Source: JANSWY01 sp965243755 (GTDB lineage: Bacteria; Bacteroidota; Bacteroidia; Cytophagales; Cyclobacteriaceae). From it: a stretch of DNA of 64,000 nt. Under the pieces are notes generated by a model. That model did not search any database and was not told where the DNA came from. It saw only the letters and a program-made list of their open reading frames with translations. Positions 27,238 to 36,382 of the stretch are shown here, piece after piece. Position numbers and translations under genes: made by a program. Each line of letters starts with the position of its first letter. The first letter of the stretch is position 1. The stretch covers positions 248,001 to 312,000 of the forward strand of contig CBDEVW010000007.1 in assembly GCA_965243755.1 (NCBI GenBank). Reading direction: 5' to 3'.

Positions 27238-28800
27238 ATGGAGACCGGTATTGACTTAATCAAATCAGTATTCACATCAGCAGCAGAGGGCATTGTTATT
27301 TCCAACGCAAAGGGTGAAATCGTTATGGCCAATCCAAAATCAGAGGAGATGTTTGGATATAACAATGGTGAAATGGAAGGCCTGGCCATAGAGGATTTGT
27401 TGCCAGGAGGACTTAAGAAGGATCATGTGAAATTAAGACAGGCATATTTCGATAAACCTACTGCACGTCCTATGGGCATAGGTCGGGATTTGGAGGGATT
27501 GAAAAAAGATGGCAGTACATTCCCGCTTGAAATCGGATTGAGTCATTTCATGCAGGGCGCCAATCCTATGGTGGTTGCTTTCATTACTGATATCACTGAA
27601 AGGAAGAAAATTGAAGCGAGAATGGCTGATTACACCAATCAGCTTGAACGCAAGGTTAAAGAAAGAACCCAGGAACTCGAACACCTGAACCTGGGACTAT
27701 TGCGTGAAAATAAGGAACGAAAAGCTGCAGAAATGCAATTGCGGGAAAGTCAGCTGCTCTATGAAATCATTGCCAAAAATTTTCCCAAAGGGCTCATCAG
27801 TATTCTTGACCTTGATTATTGTTTTCTCTTTTCTGATGGCCGGGAATTAAATGAGTCGGCCAAGCCTAAGGTGGGTGATCATTTTCTTTTGTTATTTCCT
27901 ACTGATGTGCGTGACCAGGTGGAACAACACCTTAATAATGCTAAAATTGGTATACCAGGTACCTGGGAATATCAAAATGATGGCAAGAACTTTATCATGC
28001 ATACAGTTCCTATCAAAGACGGTACTAAAGCATCTAAAATACTGGTGGTTCAGGAAGACATCACTGAGCTGAAAAAGGCCGAAATGGAAATACGTGCCAA
28101 CCTGGAGAGAGAGAAGGAACTGAATGTGATGAAATCGAGGTTCGTATCCCTGGCATCACATGAATTTCGTACCCCTTTGAGCACGATATTGTCATCAATT
28201 AATCTGATCAGTAAATATCATACGACAGAAGAGCAACCGAAAAGAGATAAGCACATATTAAGAATAAAAACTGCGGTTAAGAACCTGACTGACATTCTCA
28301 ATGATTTTCTTTCACTTGAAAAACTTGAGTCTGGCTCCATCAACCCTGAAATTGTTGAGGTTTCCATTCCAGAACTGTCTGATGAAATAGAGGAACAAAC
28401 ACAGGCATTATTAAAACCAGGCCAGCAGCTGGAACTCACAAAGTCTTTTGATGCTGAGATGATCAGGACGGACCCAAAACTGCTCAAGAACATCATCATC
28501 AACCTGGTCTCTAATGCCATTAAATACAGTGATGAGGGTAAGGTGATCCAGTTAGCACTCAATCAGGAGGATAAGTGGTTCTTTATCACTGTTAAAGATC
28601 AGGGAATAGGGATTCCTGTAAGTGAGCAAAAGAACCTGTTTCAGCGATTTTTCAGAGCAGGTAATGCAGTCAACATTCAGGGCACTGGTCTTGGGCTACA
28701 CATCGTGAGCAAGTATGTGGAGTTATTAGACGGCTCGATCAACCTGCAGAGTAAACAAAATGAAGGTACCACAGTTAGTGTAAATATTCCATATGAGTAA
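27238..28800 (+). CDS. PAS sensor histidine kinase with FixL-type haem pocket residues
   Basis: This 520-residue soluble kinase has a first PAS domain (about 5-120) with the FixL hallmark GIGRDLEGLKKDGSTFPLEI. His63 (KKDHVKL) and Arg83 (GIGR) are 20 residues apart, the spacing of haem ligand His200 and Arg220 in Bradyrhizobium FixL. A coiled coil follows (125-165), then a second PAS domain (about 165-280), HisKA with His308 (SHEFRTPLS) and HATPase (NLVSNAIKYS, GIGIP, GTGLGLHIV). It overlaps the REC-Crp regulator by eight bases. I infer an oxygen sensor that acts on that regulator. Haem binding is not proven, since FixL-like PAS sequences without haem are common; the His at the ligand position is what favours it here. 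Confidence 0.85.
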   Translation: METGIDLIKSVFTSAAEGIVISNAKGEIVMANPKSEEMFGYNNGEMEGLAIEDLLPGGLKKDHVKLRQAYFDKPTARPMGIGRDLEGLKKDGSTFPLEIGLSHFMQGANPMVVAFITDITERKKIEARMADYTNQLERKVKERTQELEHLNLGLLRENKERKAAEMQLRESQLLYEIIAKNFPKGLISILDLDYCFLFSDGRELNESAKPKVGDHFLLLFPTDVRDQVEQHLNNAKIGIPGTWEYQNDGKNFIMHTVPIKDGTKASKILVVQEDITELKKAEMEIRANLEREKELNVMKSRFVSLASHEFRTPLSTILSSINLISKYHTTEEQPKRDKHILRIKTAVKNLTDILNDFLSLEKLESGSINPEIVEVSIPELSDEIEEQTQALLKPGQQLELTKSFDAEMIRTDPKLLKNIIINLVSNAIKYSDEGKVIQLALNQEDKWFFITVKDQGIGIPVSEQKNLFQRFFRAGNAVNIQGTGLGLHIVSKYVELLDGSINLQSKQNEGTTVSVNIPYE

Positions 28801-29833
28801 GAAAAAGATCTTAGTGATTGAAGACAATCACGAAATGCGAGATAACATTGTAGAGTTACTGGAATTAAGTAATTACGAAGTGTTTGATGCTCCTGACGGC
28901 AAGGATGGAGTAAAAACCGCGCTTTCCGAAATACCGGACCTGATCATCTGCGATATCATGATGCCAGGCATGGATGGCTATGAAGTTTTGTACCTATTGT
29001 CGAAAAATACGGAGACTTTGGGCATCCCATTTATATTCCTTACCGCAAAGGCAGAGAAATCAGATTTCAGGAAAGGCATGAGTCTAGGTGCTGATGACTA
29101 TCTAACCAAACCATTTGAGGAGATGGACCTGCTTAATGCCATAGAACAACGCCTTAAAAAGCATGAGGTGTTAAAGGACAATGCACAGCAAGGTCTGGAA
29201 CCTTTCCTTACCCAGGTTAGTGCCAACTACAAACGTTTTGAGGACCTACTGAAGGATAGGAAAACCAGGCAATTCGACAAAAAAGAGTCCATTTACAAAG
29301 AAGGAGATTTCAGTCATTACCTCTATTACATCAAGAGCGGAAAAGTAAAATTATATAAGATCAATAACGATGGTAAAGAGTTCATTGTAGATGTTTTGAA
29401 GCCAGGAGATTACTTTGGACAGCTGGCGCTCATTCAGGACATTAACTATACGGAATTTGCAGAAGCATTGGAGTCCTCGGAAGTATTACTCATTCCAAGA
29501 ATTGACTTCCAGGAACTGATCTTTGGGCAAAATGAGGTCTCCAGTAAGTTCATCAAAATGATTAGTCAGGATTTGGCTGACAAAGAAACGGAATTAATGA
29601 GGCTGGCCTACAATACTGTAAGGAAACGTACGGCGGACGCGCTACTGAAGTTGATTGATGAAGAAAACAAGTCTTTCAGTATTTCCAGGGACAACCTGTC
29701 CAGTATAGTGGGTACAGCTACCGAATCTGTGATACGGGTTCTTTCAGAGTTTAAAAAAGATGGTATCATAACCATTGATGGCGGCAAAGTGGCCGTATCC
29801 GACTTTAAGAAATTAGCTGCAATTAAATATTAA
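28793..29833 (+). CDS. Receiver-Crp/Fnr fusion response regulator
   Basis: This 346-residue protein joins a receiver (1-120; acidic pair E10-D11, phospho-acceptor Asp54 in ICDIMMPGMDG, Lys in LTKPF) to a cyclic-nucleotide-binding-like barrel (about 145-260) and a Crp-type winged helix (about 270-346). The recognition helix GTATESVIRVLSEF keeps Glu311 and Arg315, the pair that contacts TGA/TCA half-sites in CRP and FNR. No N-terminal cysteine cluster for an FNR-type 4Fe-4S centre is seen, so oxygen input would have to come through phosphorylation. It is co-translated with the PAS kinase. In rhizobia FixJ (receiver) switches on FixK (Crp type); here both roles appear in one chain. Confidence 0.92.
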   Translation: MSKKKILVIEDNHEMRDNIVELLELSNYEVFDAPDGKDGVKTALSEIPDLIICDIMMPGMDGYEVLYLLSKNTETLGIPFIFLTAKAEKSDFRKGMSLGADDYLTKPFEEMDLLNAIEQRLKKHEVLKDNAQQGLEPFLTQVSANYKRFEDLLKDRKTRQFDKKESIYKEGDFSHYLYYIKSGKVKLYKINNDGKEFIVDVLKPGDYFGQLALIQDINYTEFAEALESSEVLLIPRIDFQELIFGQNEVSSKFIKMISQDLADKETELMRLAYNTVRKRTADALLKLIDEENKSFSISRDNLSSIVGTATESVIRVLSEFKKDGIITIDGGKVAVSDFKKLAAIKY

Positions 29834-29922
29834 CGGAGATTCAAAAACAGGTGGGGACATTGGTGTTCGCCGCGTTTTACTTTTATATTGTCAATTACTA
29901 AGTTTATTTTTTGCAGCTGAAG

Positions 29923-29952
29923 AAAGCATCTCATTTTGGGATGCTTTTTTTT
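29923..29952. terminator. Bidirectional hairpin terminator
   Basis: AAAGCATC (29923-29930) pairs with GATGCTTT (29940-29947) and is followed by T8 on the plus strand. It separates the converging REC-Crp gene and the SpoIIE phosphatase gene. Confidence 0.8.
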
Positions 29953-29960
29953 AATGCTGT

Positions 29961-30761
29961 TTACGGATTGTTGTTTTGTGGAAGACTAAAGCCTATCAGC
30001 AAAGCGTCATCCAAAGGTTTATGGGAACCAGACCATCTGTCAAGAAAGTCATTGATATGATTCTTTTGTTCCGCAATGGGCATGGAATAACACTCCTCTA
30101 AAAGTGCCTTAAGGTTCTTCATGCCAAGCTTTTTATTGTTGGGGCCACCAACCAAATCCGTAACACCGTCACTAAAAAGGTAAAAATTGGTTGCTTTTCT
30201 TTTTTTAAGATCCAGAATCAATGTCTTGTATTCGTGTTCATACTCAAAGAGCTCCCCTATCTGAAGGCGATCAGCTTTGACAACATTGAGTTCTCCATCA
30301 ATTACCTCGTAGAGATTCATCTTAGCTCCGGCGAAATCAAGTTCTCCGATCAGTGGATTATATTTCACAATGGCCATGTCTGCCCCGGTACCCAGCAGCT
30401 TCTTTTCCTTGTTGCCAAATTTCTGTTTGATCTCCTCATGCATGTTTTGAAGGATCCTGTTGGGAAAGGTCTCTTCATCATTGAGTATAGCATTCTTGAG
30501 CGCATTGGTATAGATACGGGTCATCATACTGGCCAGGTGTCCATGCCCCATGCAATCAAATACTGCCAGAAATATGCTGTGATCTACTTCGTGCAACCAG
30601 TAGCCATCACCCCCAACACCATTCATAGGCCGGTTGATAATAAAAGCATTGGGAATACTGGCAGCTAAAGTTTCCTCGTCAGGAAATAATTCAAAATAGT
30701 TTTTCTTGGTCTCGTCTTCTACCCTCTTTTCAGTGGAATTATGATAAAGTCTTTTTGTCAT
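29961..30761 (-). CDS. SpoIIE/RsbU-type PP2C serine phosphatase
   Basis: This 266-residue protein has a PP2C-like SpoIIE domain over most of its length. Conserved motifs are GGDGYW, FDCMGHGHLASMMTR (metal-binding Asp) and FSDGVTDLVGGPNNKK, with the closing DDALLIGF. No sensory domain or membrane helix is present. The family dephosphorylates STAS-domain anti-sigma-factor antagonists. The only STAS protein here is at 43588-44004, at the other end of the cluster. It is strikingly similar, by eye over almost its whole length, to the phosphatase at 44218-45045, so the two are recent paralogues. It is the last gene of the leftward chemosensory operon, 31 bases after cheX. Confidence 0.9.
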   Translation of the reverse strand: MTKRLYHNSTEKRVEDETKKNYFELFPDEETLAASIPNAFIINRPMNGVGGDGYWLHEVDHSIFLAVFDCMGHGHLASMMTRIYTNALKNAILNDEETFPNRILQNMHEEIKQKFGNKEKKLLGTGADMAIVKYNPLIGELDFAGAKMNLYEVIDGELNVVKADRLQIGELFEYEHEYKTLILDLKKRKATNFYLFSDGVTDLVGGPNNKKLGMKNLKALLEECYSMPIAEQKNHINDFLDRWSGSHKPLDDALLIGFSLPQNNNP

Positions 30762-30792
30762 TCAATTTTTCAATAGCCGATCTCATGCAAAG

Positions 30793-31269
30793 CTATTCAA
30801 AACCAACGACAACATAAGCCTCATATTTTTTCCATTTGATAGGGATTACATAAACAGAGCGATCAGAAGGGAATTGCAGTTCATCTGGTTTACCCGCAAA
30901 CACTATGGGTACTGAGATCATAAAGTTAGTACCCAGGTTGGCTCTCACATTACCAGCAACCACATTTGATATCTCCCCTGCCATATCCAGGATATCTTCG
31001 TTGGAAGGATCCTCGATACCAATAAACATGCTGATTAGGTCTTCCAGCATGCTTCTTTCTGCAGAAAAATATACAAATCCCTTTCTGTTTCCGGATACCC
31101 GAATCATTCCGGTAAAATCTTTAAGCACAAGGTCCTCAGTTTCTTTGAGGTAAGGAATAGCCATTTCAGAGTCTATCTCAGTAAGTACTTTAAAATAGTT
31201 ACTCACAGAGTCAATAAAGAGCTTGCATGTTGCTTCAAATTCCTCGCGTCTTCTTTCCATTTTATACAT
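30793..31269 (-). CDS. cheX: CheX-like CheY-P phosphatase
   Basis: This 158-residue protein fits the CheX family. The catalytic-helix motif ILDMAGEISNVVAGNVRANLG supplies the Glu and Asn that help hydrolyse the CheY aspartyl phosphate. It overlaps the upstream cheY by eight bases, so the natural substrate is probably that CheY. The ATG at 31269 is used; an internal ATG three codons later is also possible. Confidence 0.87.
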   Translation of the reverse strand: MYKMERRREEFEATCKLFIDSVSNYFKVLTEIDSEMAIPYLKETEDLVLKDFTGMIRVSGNRKGFVYFSAERSMLEDLISMFIGIEDPSNEDILDMAGEISNVVAGNVRANLGTNFMISVPIVFAGKPDELQFPSDRSVYVIPIKWKKYEAYVVVGFE

Positions 31270-31630
31270 CTCTTTTCAGCAGTTTATCAAATGCCTTCTG
31301 TAAAGACTCAGCATTTACCGGTTTATATAAAAAGCCCCTTGCTCCTTTATCCAGGGCTAGTAATCCTGTCAGTTTATCTGACAAAGCAGTAATGATCATC
31401 ACTTTAGCCTCGGGGTGAATTTGCATTATGCCCTCCAGGCAGGTAATACCATCCATTTCAGGCATGGTAATGTCCAGTGTGATTACATCTGGTTTCTTTT
31501 CCTGCACAATTTCCAATGCATCCACACCATTGGAGACTGTCCCAATTACCTCCAAATCATATCCTGTGAGATTTTTTTCAATTGTCCTCCGCATTATGGA
31601 AGAATCATCAACAATCAATACTGTTGTCAT
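31262..31630 (-). CDS. cheY: CheY-like single-domain response regulator
   Basis: This 122-residue receiver has an acidic pocket D8-D9, phospho-acceptor Asp53 (VITLDITMPEMDG) and switch residues T/S (ITAL) and Lys (LYKPV). There is no output domain. It lies between the NIT kinase gene (overlap of four bases) and cheX (overlap of eight bases), so it is the likely substrate of that kinase. Confidence 0.92.
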   Translation of the reverse strand: MTTVLIVDDSSIMRRTIEKNLTGYDLEVIGTVSNGVDALEIVQEKKPDVITLDITMPEMDGITCLEGIMQIHPEAKVMIITALSDKLTGLLALDKGARGFLYKPVNAESLQKAFDKLLKRDV

Positions 31631-34239
31631 GCTAGTTCTGTTTTTTCTCGATTCGCCAATGGCAACTTAATGACCATTTCGAAAAATTTCCCTTGTTCTG
31701 AATTTATTGTGAATGAACCTTCTTTGCTATCAATGATAGATTTTACCAAAGCCATTCCTTCTCCTCTTCCTGAATAATTGTCGGCCTTTTCGGATGTAGA
31801 GAAACCAGGATGGAAAATCAGGTCCCTGATTTCATCATCTTTCAGGTTATCTGCCTGCATCTCCGACACCAATCCTTTTAGTAAAGCTTTTTCTTTAATT
31901 TGATTTAGGTCAAGCCCTTGTCCATCATCCCTGTAGGTAACCACCATTTCATCAAAAGAATTGTGATCAAGTGTTACAGAGATGTTTCCTCTGATCAGCT
32001 TGCCTTCCTTCACCCTCGTATTAGGAGCTTCGATCCCGTGAGAAAGGGTATTTCTCATCAACTGGATCATGATGTCCTTGAATGGCGTAGTATAGTGATC
32101 AGGTATAACAACATTTTTATCATTCGAAAAAGTAAAGTTGACATCCTTGCCAACCTCCTTACTCATCCTGTTAAGGCCTCTTTCCAGCGTATCAATCACC
32201 AAGATGTTTGACACGACATGCCCTTGTGAAGGGAACTTTCTGTAGACATCCGCTACTTTTAGCAACAGATCCTGCATGTCAGCAATGATCTTGTCTACTG
32301 AGTCAATTTCATACAATATGGTAAGGAAGTCATTTCCGGAGATGTCTCTTCCTCTTAGTTTGGCGATTGACTCTTCTATGGTATGTAATTTCTCAGTAAT
32401 CAGGGTCACACCAATCAATACGGCATTTCCTTTGATGTTATGAACTGTCTGGAAGGTGAATTCCAGCAAAGTTTCAAAATTGGTACTGTCCTGCTTCTCA
32501 TAGCTCTCAGAAATGCTTCTAAGCGACTTGCGGGAGTTATAGAGGAATCCTCTGAGCACGGAAGGATCAATCTTCAGAATACTAAGCATCAGTTCAGTTT
32601 CCTGCTGCTTAATGGTCTCTGCTTCTTCCATATGTTGTTTCAACAAGACTGCCTGCGTTTCATCTGAAACGGTCACCATGATGTTCTGGATCTCATTTTC
32701 ACGCTCGATCCTGGAGAAAGCCACCCTAATGTATTTGGTATTGATACCCTCGCTGGTTTCTGTATAGATCTTCACCTGCTCAATCGGATTAAGCTGATTC
32801 ACTACATCCTCATCCATGTCAGCATTGAAAAGGTGCCTCATGAACATTTCCAGTGCCTCCAGGTCCCTTGGGATAATGTAAGGCCTCATGAAGTTAGAGA
32901 ACATTTCCCCGGCTATTCTTTTATTGTCGAAGATGGTCTCCATGGCTTTGGAGTAGAGGTTACTGATCTTAAAGTCTTTGTCCAAAAGGAAGATACCCTG
33001 CTCTACATTCTCGAAAACTACCTCAGATTGTTTAATGATGTTTTCATACAGGTATTCTGCGTGTTCTTTTTGTTTTTTCAGGGCTGCATGTGACTTGTTG
33101 ATCTCATCAGCCATTTCATTGAATGTCAGGGCATATTGTCCTATCTCATCCTTCGTCTGGATGTTGACCCGATCAGACATGTCTCCGCTCATGAACTTCT
33201 TGGTATGAGCCTCCAGTATCTGCACATTGCTGATGAGGTTCTTCACAATGATGGTCATGATTACAAATGCGATGATGCCTATCAGTATGTCCAGGATCAA
33301 AAAAGTAAAAAAATCCTGACTTGATGCTTCTGCAGAGGATTCGGTATAGTCATGAATTTCATTAGACATGAAATCCTCAACTTCTTTGTAAGCATTAATT
33401 TTGTTCGTCTTGATCTCATACCAGTAAGAAGCATCCTCTGTAAGGTCTTCCTTTCCAAATATGAGGTTTCTCAAACGGGCTACTTCAGCAAGGTCACCTT
33501 CACCGCCTTTCATCTGCTTTCTGTAGAAATCCTTGAATTCCTGATTGGCAATGACCAAAAACGCATCAATGTAAGAATCCTGAGCGGCAACAAGCTTAGA
33601 GAATAGCACTCTGCTTACACTATCCATTTTGTTTTCGCTGTAAGCCAGAATACCCATGGCTCTTTCTATACTGGCACGTTCCTTTGCCTTGAGGAAATAG
33701 ATCATCGCATGGACCTGTTGGGCAGCCTCTTTATCCGGCGTTTCATTGATCAACAGGTTCACCGTGTTTAGTGCAACTTCATTGACTTCACCAAATTGTT
33801 CTATGGCCTCACTTGGCTCAATGGCTAACTCATTGACTTTTCTGCGAATCTCCAGCAACTTGTCAAAATACTCTTTTAAATGCTCCACATCCTGAGCGTG
33901 CAATTCCATTAGATCACTTAATTCAGGATTGACGATTTCCTGATAGAATTGATTGAGTGTACTGTCTGTAACATGTCGCTGAGCAAGTATTTCTTCGGAG
34001 AATTTCTCACCATTATTGGCAAGATATCCGGCGGTGATACTTCTTTCTTTTTGTAATTCGTGAACTACATGATTTATTTCTATGCCAAGTATAATGGCTT
34101 TGTTGAGCCGTACTGACTCGTTATAATGTTTGAATTTGTGTTGTACCTGGAAATAATCAAACCCAATGATGATGACAATCAGTGGGATGATTATAATGGC
34201 AAACTTATTTCTTATAGAAAGATTGTGTAACGCTTTCAT
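31627..34239 (-). CDS. NIT-HAMP-PAS-Hpt-HATPase CheA-like kinase without CheW domain
   Basis: This 870-residue protein has an N-terminal helix (about 10-30), an extracytoplasmic NIT (nitrate/nitrite sensing-type) domain (about 40-300, with HELQKERSITAGYL), a second helix (about 310-335), HAMP (about 340-390) and a PAS-like region (about 405-535). An Hpt-like segment with His600 in VHNIKGNAVLIG follows, and a CheA-type HATPase domain ends the protein (RNTLSHGIEAPNTR, GRGEGMALVKSII). It lacks a CheA P5/CheW-like domain, so it would not join receptor arrays in the usual way. It senses directly and presumably passes phosphate to one of the two flanking CheY proteins, both with four-base overlaps. 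NIT domains are proposed to bind nitrate or nitrite; the ligand here is not established. Confidence 0.87.
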   Translation of the reverse strand: MKALHNLSIRNKFAIIIIPLIVIIIGFDYFQVQHKFKHYNESVRLNKAIILGIEINHVVHELQKERSITAGYLANNGEKFSEEILAQRHVTDSTLNQFYQEIVNPELSDLMELHAQDVEHLKEYFDKLLEIRRKVNELAIEPSEAIEQFGEVNEVALNTVNLLINETPDKEAAQQVHAMIYFLKAKERASIERAMGILAYSENKMDSVSRVLFSKLVAAQDSYIDAFLVIANQEFKDFYRKQMKGGEGDLAEVARLRNLIFGKEDLTEDASYWYEIKTNKINAYKEVEDFMSNEIHDYTESSAEASSQDFFTFLILDILIGIIAFVIMTIIVKNLISNVQILEAHTKKFMSGDMSDRVNIQTKDEIGQYALTFNEMADEINKSHAALKKQKEHAEYLYENIIKQSEVVFENVEQGIFLLDKDFKISNLYSKAMETIFDNKRIAGEMFSNFMRPYIIPRDLEALEMFMRHLFNADMDEDVVNQLNPIEQVKIYTETSEGINTKYIRVAFSRIERENEIQNIMVTVSDETQAVLLKQHMEEAETIKQQETELMLSILKIDPSVLRGFLYNSRKSLRSISESYEKQDSTNFETLLEFTFQTVHNIKGNAVLIGVTLITEKLHTIEESIAKLRGRDISGNDFLTILYEIDSVDKIIADMQDLLLKVADVYRKFPSQGHVVSNILVIDTLERGLNRMSKEVGKDVNFTFSNDKNVVIPDHYTTPFKDIMIQLMRNTLSHGIEAPNTRVKEGKLIRGNISVTLDHNSFDEMVVTYRDDGQGLDLNQIKEKALLKGLVSEMQADNLKDDEIRDLIFHPGFSTSEKADNYSGRGEGMALVKSIIDSKEGSFTINSEQGKFFEMVIKLPLANREKTELA

Positions 34240-34595
34240 ATGATCTTTTTTACAACTTCTACTAACCCTTCAGACGTGAAAGGTTTGACTATATAGTCAG
34301 AAGCACCGAGTTCCATTCCTTTGTTGACCATCGTTTGCTGGCCAACGGCACTGATCATTACTACCTTGGAATCAAGACCTTCTTCGTTGAATACTTTTAA
34401 GATCTCCAGTCCCATCATATCTGGCAATACATTATCCAATGTAACCAAATCTGGTTGTAACTCAAGTGCTAGTTCTATTGCTGACTCGCCGTCCCCGGCT
34501 TCTCCTACAATCTCGTAACCTTCATTGACCAAAGCATCTTTGATCAGCGTTCGCATGTAAACAGAGTCGTCAACTATTAATATCGTCTTACTCAT
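34236..34595 (-). CDS. cheY: CheY-like single-domain response regulator
   Basis: This 119-residue receiver has D9-D10, phospho-acceptor Asp54 (VTLDNVLPDM) and Lys in YIVKPF. An Asn follows the phospho-acceptor, as in some slowly dephosphorylating or atypical receivers. It is located just before the NIT kinase gene with a four-base overlap, and so is probably one of that kinase's targets. Confidence 0.9.
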   Translation of the reverse strand: MSKTILIVDDSVYMRTLIKDALVNEGYEIVGEAGDGESAIELALELQPDLVTLDNVLPDMMGLEILKVFNEEGLDSKVVMISAVGQQTMVNKGMELGASDYIVKPFTSEGLVEVVKKII

Positions 34596-34668
34596 AATTA
34601 AGTGATTTTCTCGAAATAAAAATGTAAAATATTCCTTCTTACTTAAACTGGTTGCAATCTGGGGTTAA

Positions 34669-35268
34669 TTATACTAATTCTTTTATTTTGTCCAGAAACT
34701 TTTCATTAAAAATCCATACAAAATCCGGATTAATATCTAGTTCTGCTCCGTGGAATTGGGCTTTAAAGTGAATAATAGAATCAAGGTCGGATGCTTGCGA
34801 TTGCAGGTAGTCTGCTACTTCGCTTGCAGCCATTATATGTAGATGAGGCACATGGCCATAGATTTCTAATCCAAGTATGTTGGCAAACTCGGTCACTACT
34901 GCTGCGGCAACCATGTTGTCAACCTCTTTCAAAAACTCCATTTTCATGGCGCGGCTGATCTCATTATCTTCTTTAATGAGCGCTGCAGGTAAGCAAGCTT
35001 CAGTGATCTTCTTCACCTCGTCACCGGAAAAAATCAGGTGGCATGAACCTTTTAATTCTCCTTTCAACTCGGTCTGAAGTAAATGGACTTCACTATCAAT
35101 TTCTTTCAGGAATTGAGGAACCTCATGTTCGTCCTCATTCAAATCTATTTTGCTGAGGTGAATAGGGCTTTGAAGAATTTGTTCCATAGACTGCTTGGCC
35201 ATGGACAAACCACCATTGATCAGGTCTGTAGCAGCTTTAAATTCGCTTTCGTTAAGTTTTGCTATCAT
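34669..35268 (-). CDS. cheC: CheC-like CheY-P phosphatase
   Basis: I use the ATG at 35268 (a TTG two codons upstream is also open). The 199-residue protein has a CheC-type layout. The motif FLKEVDNMVAAAVVTEFANILG resembles the catalytic Glu-x3-Asn helix. A second copy near the N-terminus, expected in two-site CheC (FKAATDLINGGLSMAKQS), is less clear. CheC proteins dephosphorylate CheY-P and often partner CheD, which is encoded two genes upstream. Confidence 0.8.
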   Translation of the reverse strand: MIAKLNESEFKAATDLINGGLSMAKQSMEQILQSPIHLSKIDLNEDEHEVPQFLKEIDSEVHLLQTELKGELKGSCHLIFSGDEVKKITEACLPAALIKEDNEISRAMKMEFLKEVDNMVAAAVVTEFANILGLEIYGHVPHLHIMAASEVADYLQSQASDLDSIIHFKAQFHGAELDINPDFVWIFNEKFLDKIKELV

Positions 35269-35316
35269 AGTCAATTTGGGTTATCCCTTTAATTTCTTTA
35301 ATTATTCTGTCTTTTG

Positions 35317-36378
35317 CTAATTTAATTTCACTTGCTTTAACATTGCCTCAGCAATTCTATTCAATGAATGCACCTCATCCACCGCTTTAAGCTTAATGGC
35401 TTCTTTGGGCATTCCAAACACCACACTGGATGCTTCATCCTGTGCAATGGTTCGCGCGCCTTCATTTTTCATTTCCAGTAGCCCTTGTGCTCCATCCTTC
35501 CCCATGCCTGTCAATATCACCCCAACAGCATTGCCTTTGGCATACCTTGCGGTGGATTTGAACAACACATCTACAGAAGGCATGTGCCGGTTGACCAATG
35601 GTCCTGCCTTTACCTCAACAAAATAATCGGAGGCATGTTTTTTTAATAACATATGTTTATCACCCGGAGCAATCAGTGCCTGCCCTTTGACCACAGCGTC
35701 ACCATTTTCGGCTTCCTTTACTGAGATTGCACATTCCATATTTAACCGGTCTGCAAATTGTTTGGTGAATACTTCAGGCATATGCTGTACAATGACAATT
35801 CCCGGGCAATCAACGGGCATGCTTTTCAGAATGGTTCTCAGGGCTTCCGTTCCTCCCGTGGATGCGCCAATGGCAATTACTGTATGTGTGTAATTGAATT
35901 TTTTCTTTTCTGCATTGGGCTTGGGCGCATTGAAAGCTTTCATAAACTTCCGCTGTGCCATTATAGCACTGATATTGGACCGGGCAGCTGCTTTCACTTT
36001 GCGACACAGTTCATGGGCATCCTCGTGCAACAAGTCACGGGTGCGTACTTTGGGCTTACCCACTACATCCACCGCACCGTACTCCAGTGCCTTCACCGCT
36101 CCTTTTGAGCCCTCCTGGGTCAATGTAGAGATGATCACTACCGGAATAGGGTGCTGATTCATCAGCTTTTTCAGGAAAGTAATCCCATTCATTTTAGGCA
36201 TTTCGATATCCAGTGTGATCACATCCGGTACCAGTCGTTTCAACTCCTGAGCTGCTTCATAGGGGTCTGAAGCTGTGCCTACCACTTCAAGCTCCGGGTC
36301 TGCAGAAAAGATTTCCTGCAACGATTGCCTTACCAGCAACGAATCATCAACAATCAATATTTTCGATACCTTACCCAA
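35317..36378 (-). CDS. cheB: Chemoreceptor methylesterase/deamidase CheB
   Basis: This 353-residue protein has a receiver with Asp57 (VITLDIEMPKMNG) and a C-terminal methylesterase. The catalytic triad is visible as Ser173 (GASTGG), His199 (VQHMP) and an Asp in LTGMGKDG. CheB removes methyl groups from the MCP after phosphorylation by CheA. The start is TTG at 36378, four bases after the cheD stop; an in-frame stop just upstream rules out an earlier start. Confidence 0.95.
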   Translation of the reverse strand: MGKVSKILIVDDSLLVRQSLQEIFSADPELEVVGTASDPYEAAQELKRLVPDVITLDIEMPKMNGITFLKKLMNQHPIPVVIISTLTQEGSKGAVKALEYGAVDVVGKPKVRTRDLLHEDAHELCRKVKAAARSNISAIMAQRKFMKAFNAPKPNAEKKKFNYTHTVIAIGASTGGTEALRTILKSMPVDCPGIVIVQHMPEVFTKQFADRLNMECAISVKEAENGDAVVKGQALIAPGDKHMLLKKHASDYFVEVKAGPLVNRHMPSVDVLFKSTARYAKGNAVGVILTGMGKDGAQGLLEMKNEGARTIAQDEASSVVFGMPKEAIKLKAVDEVHSLNRIAEAMLKQVKLN

Positions 36379-36382
36379 TGTC

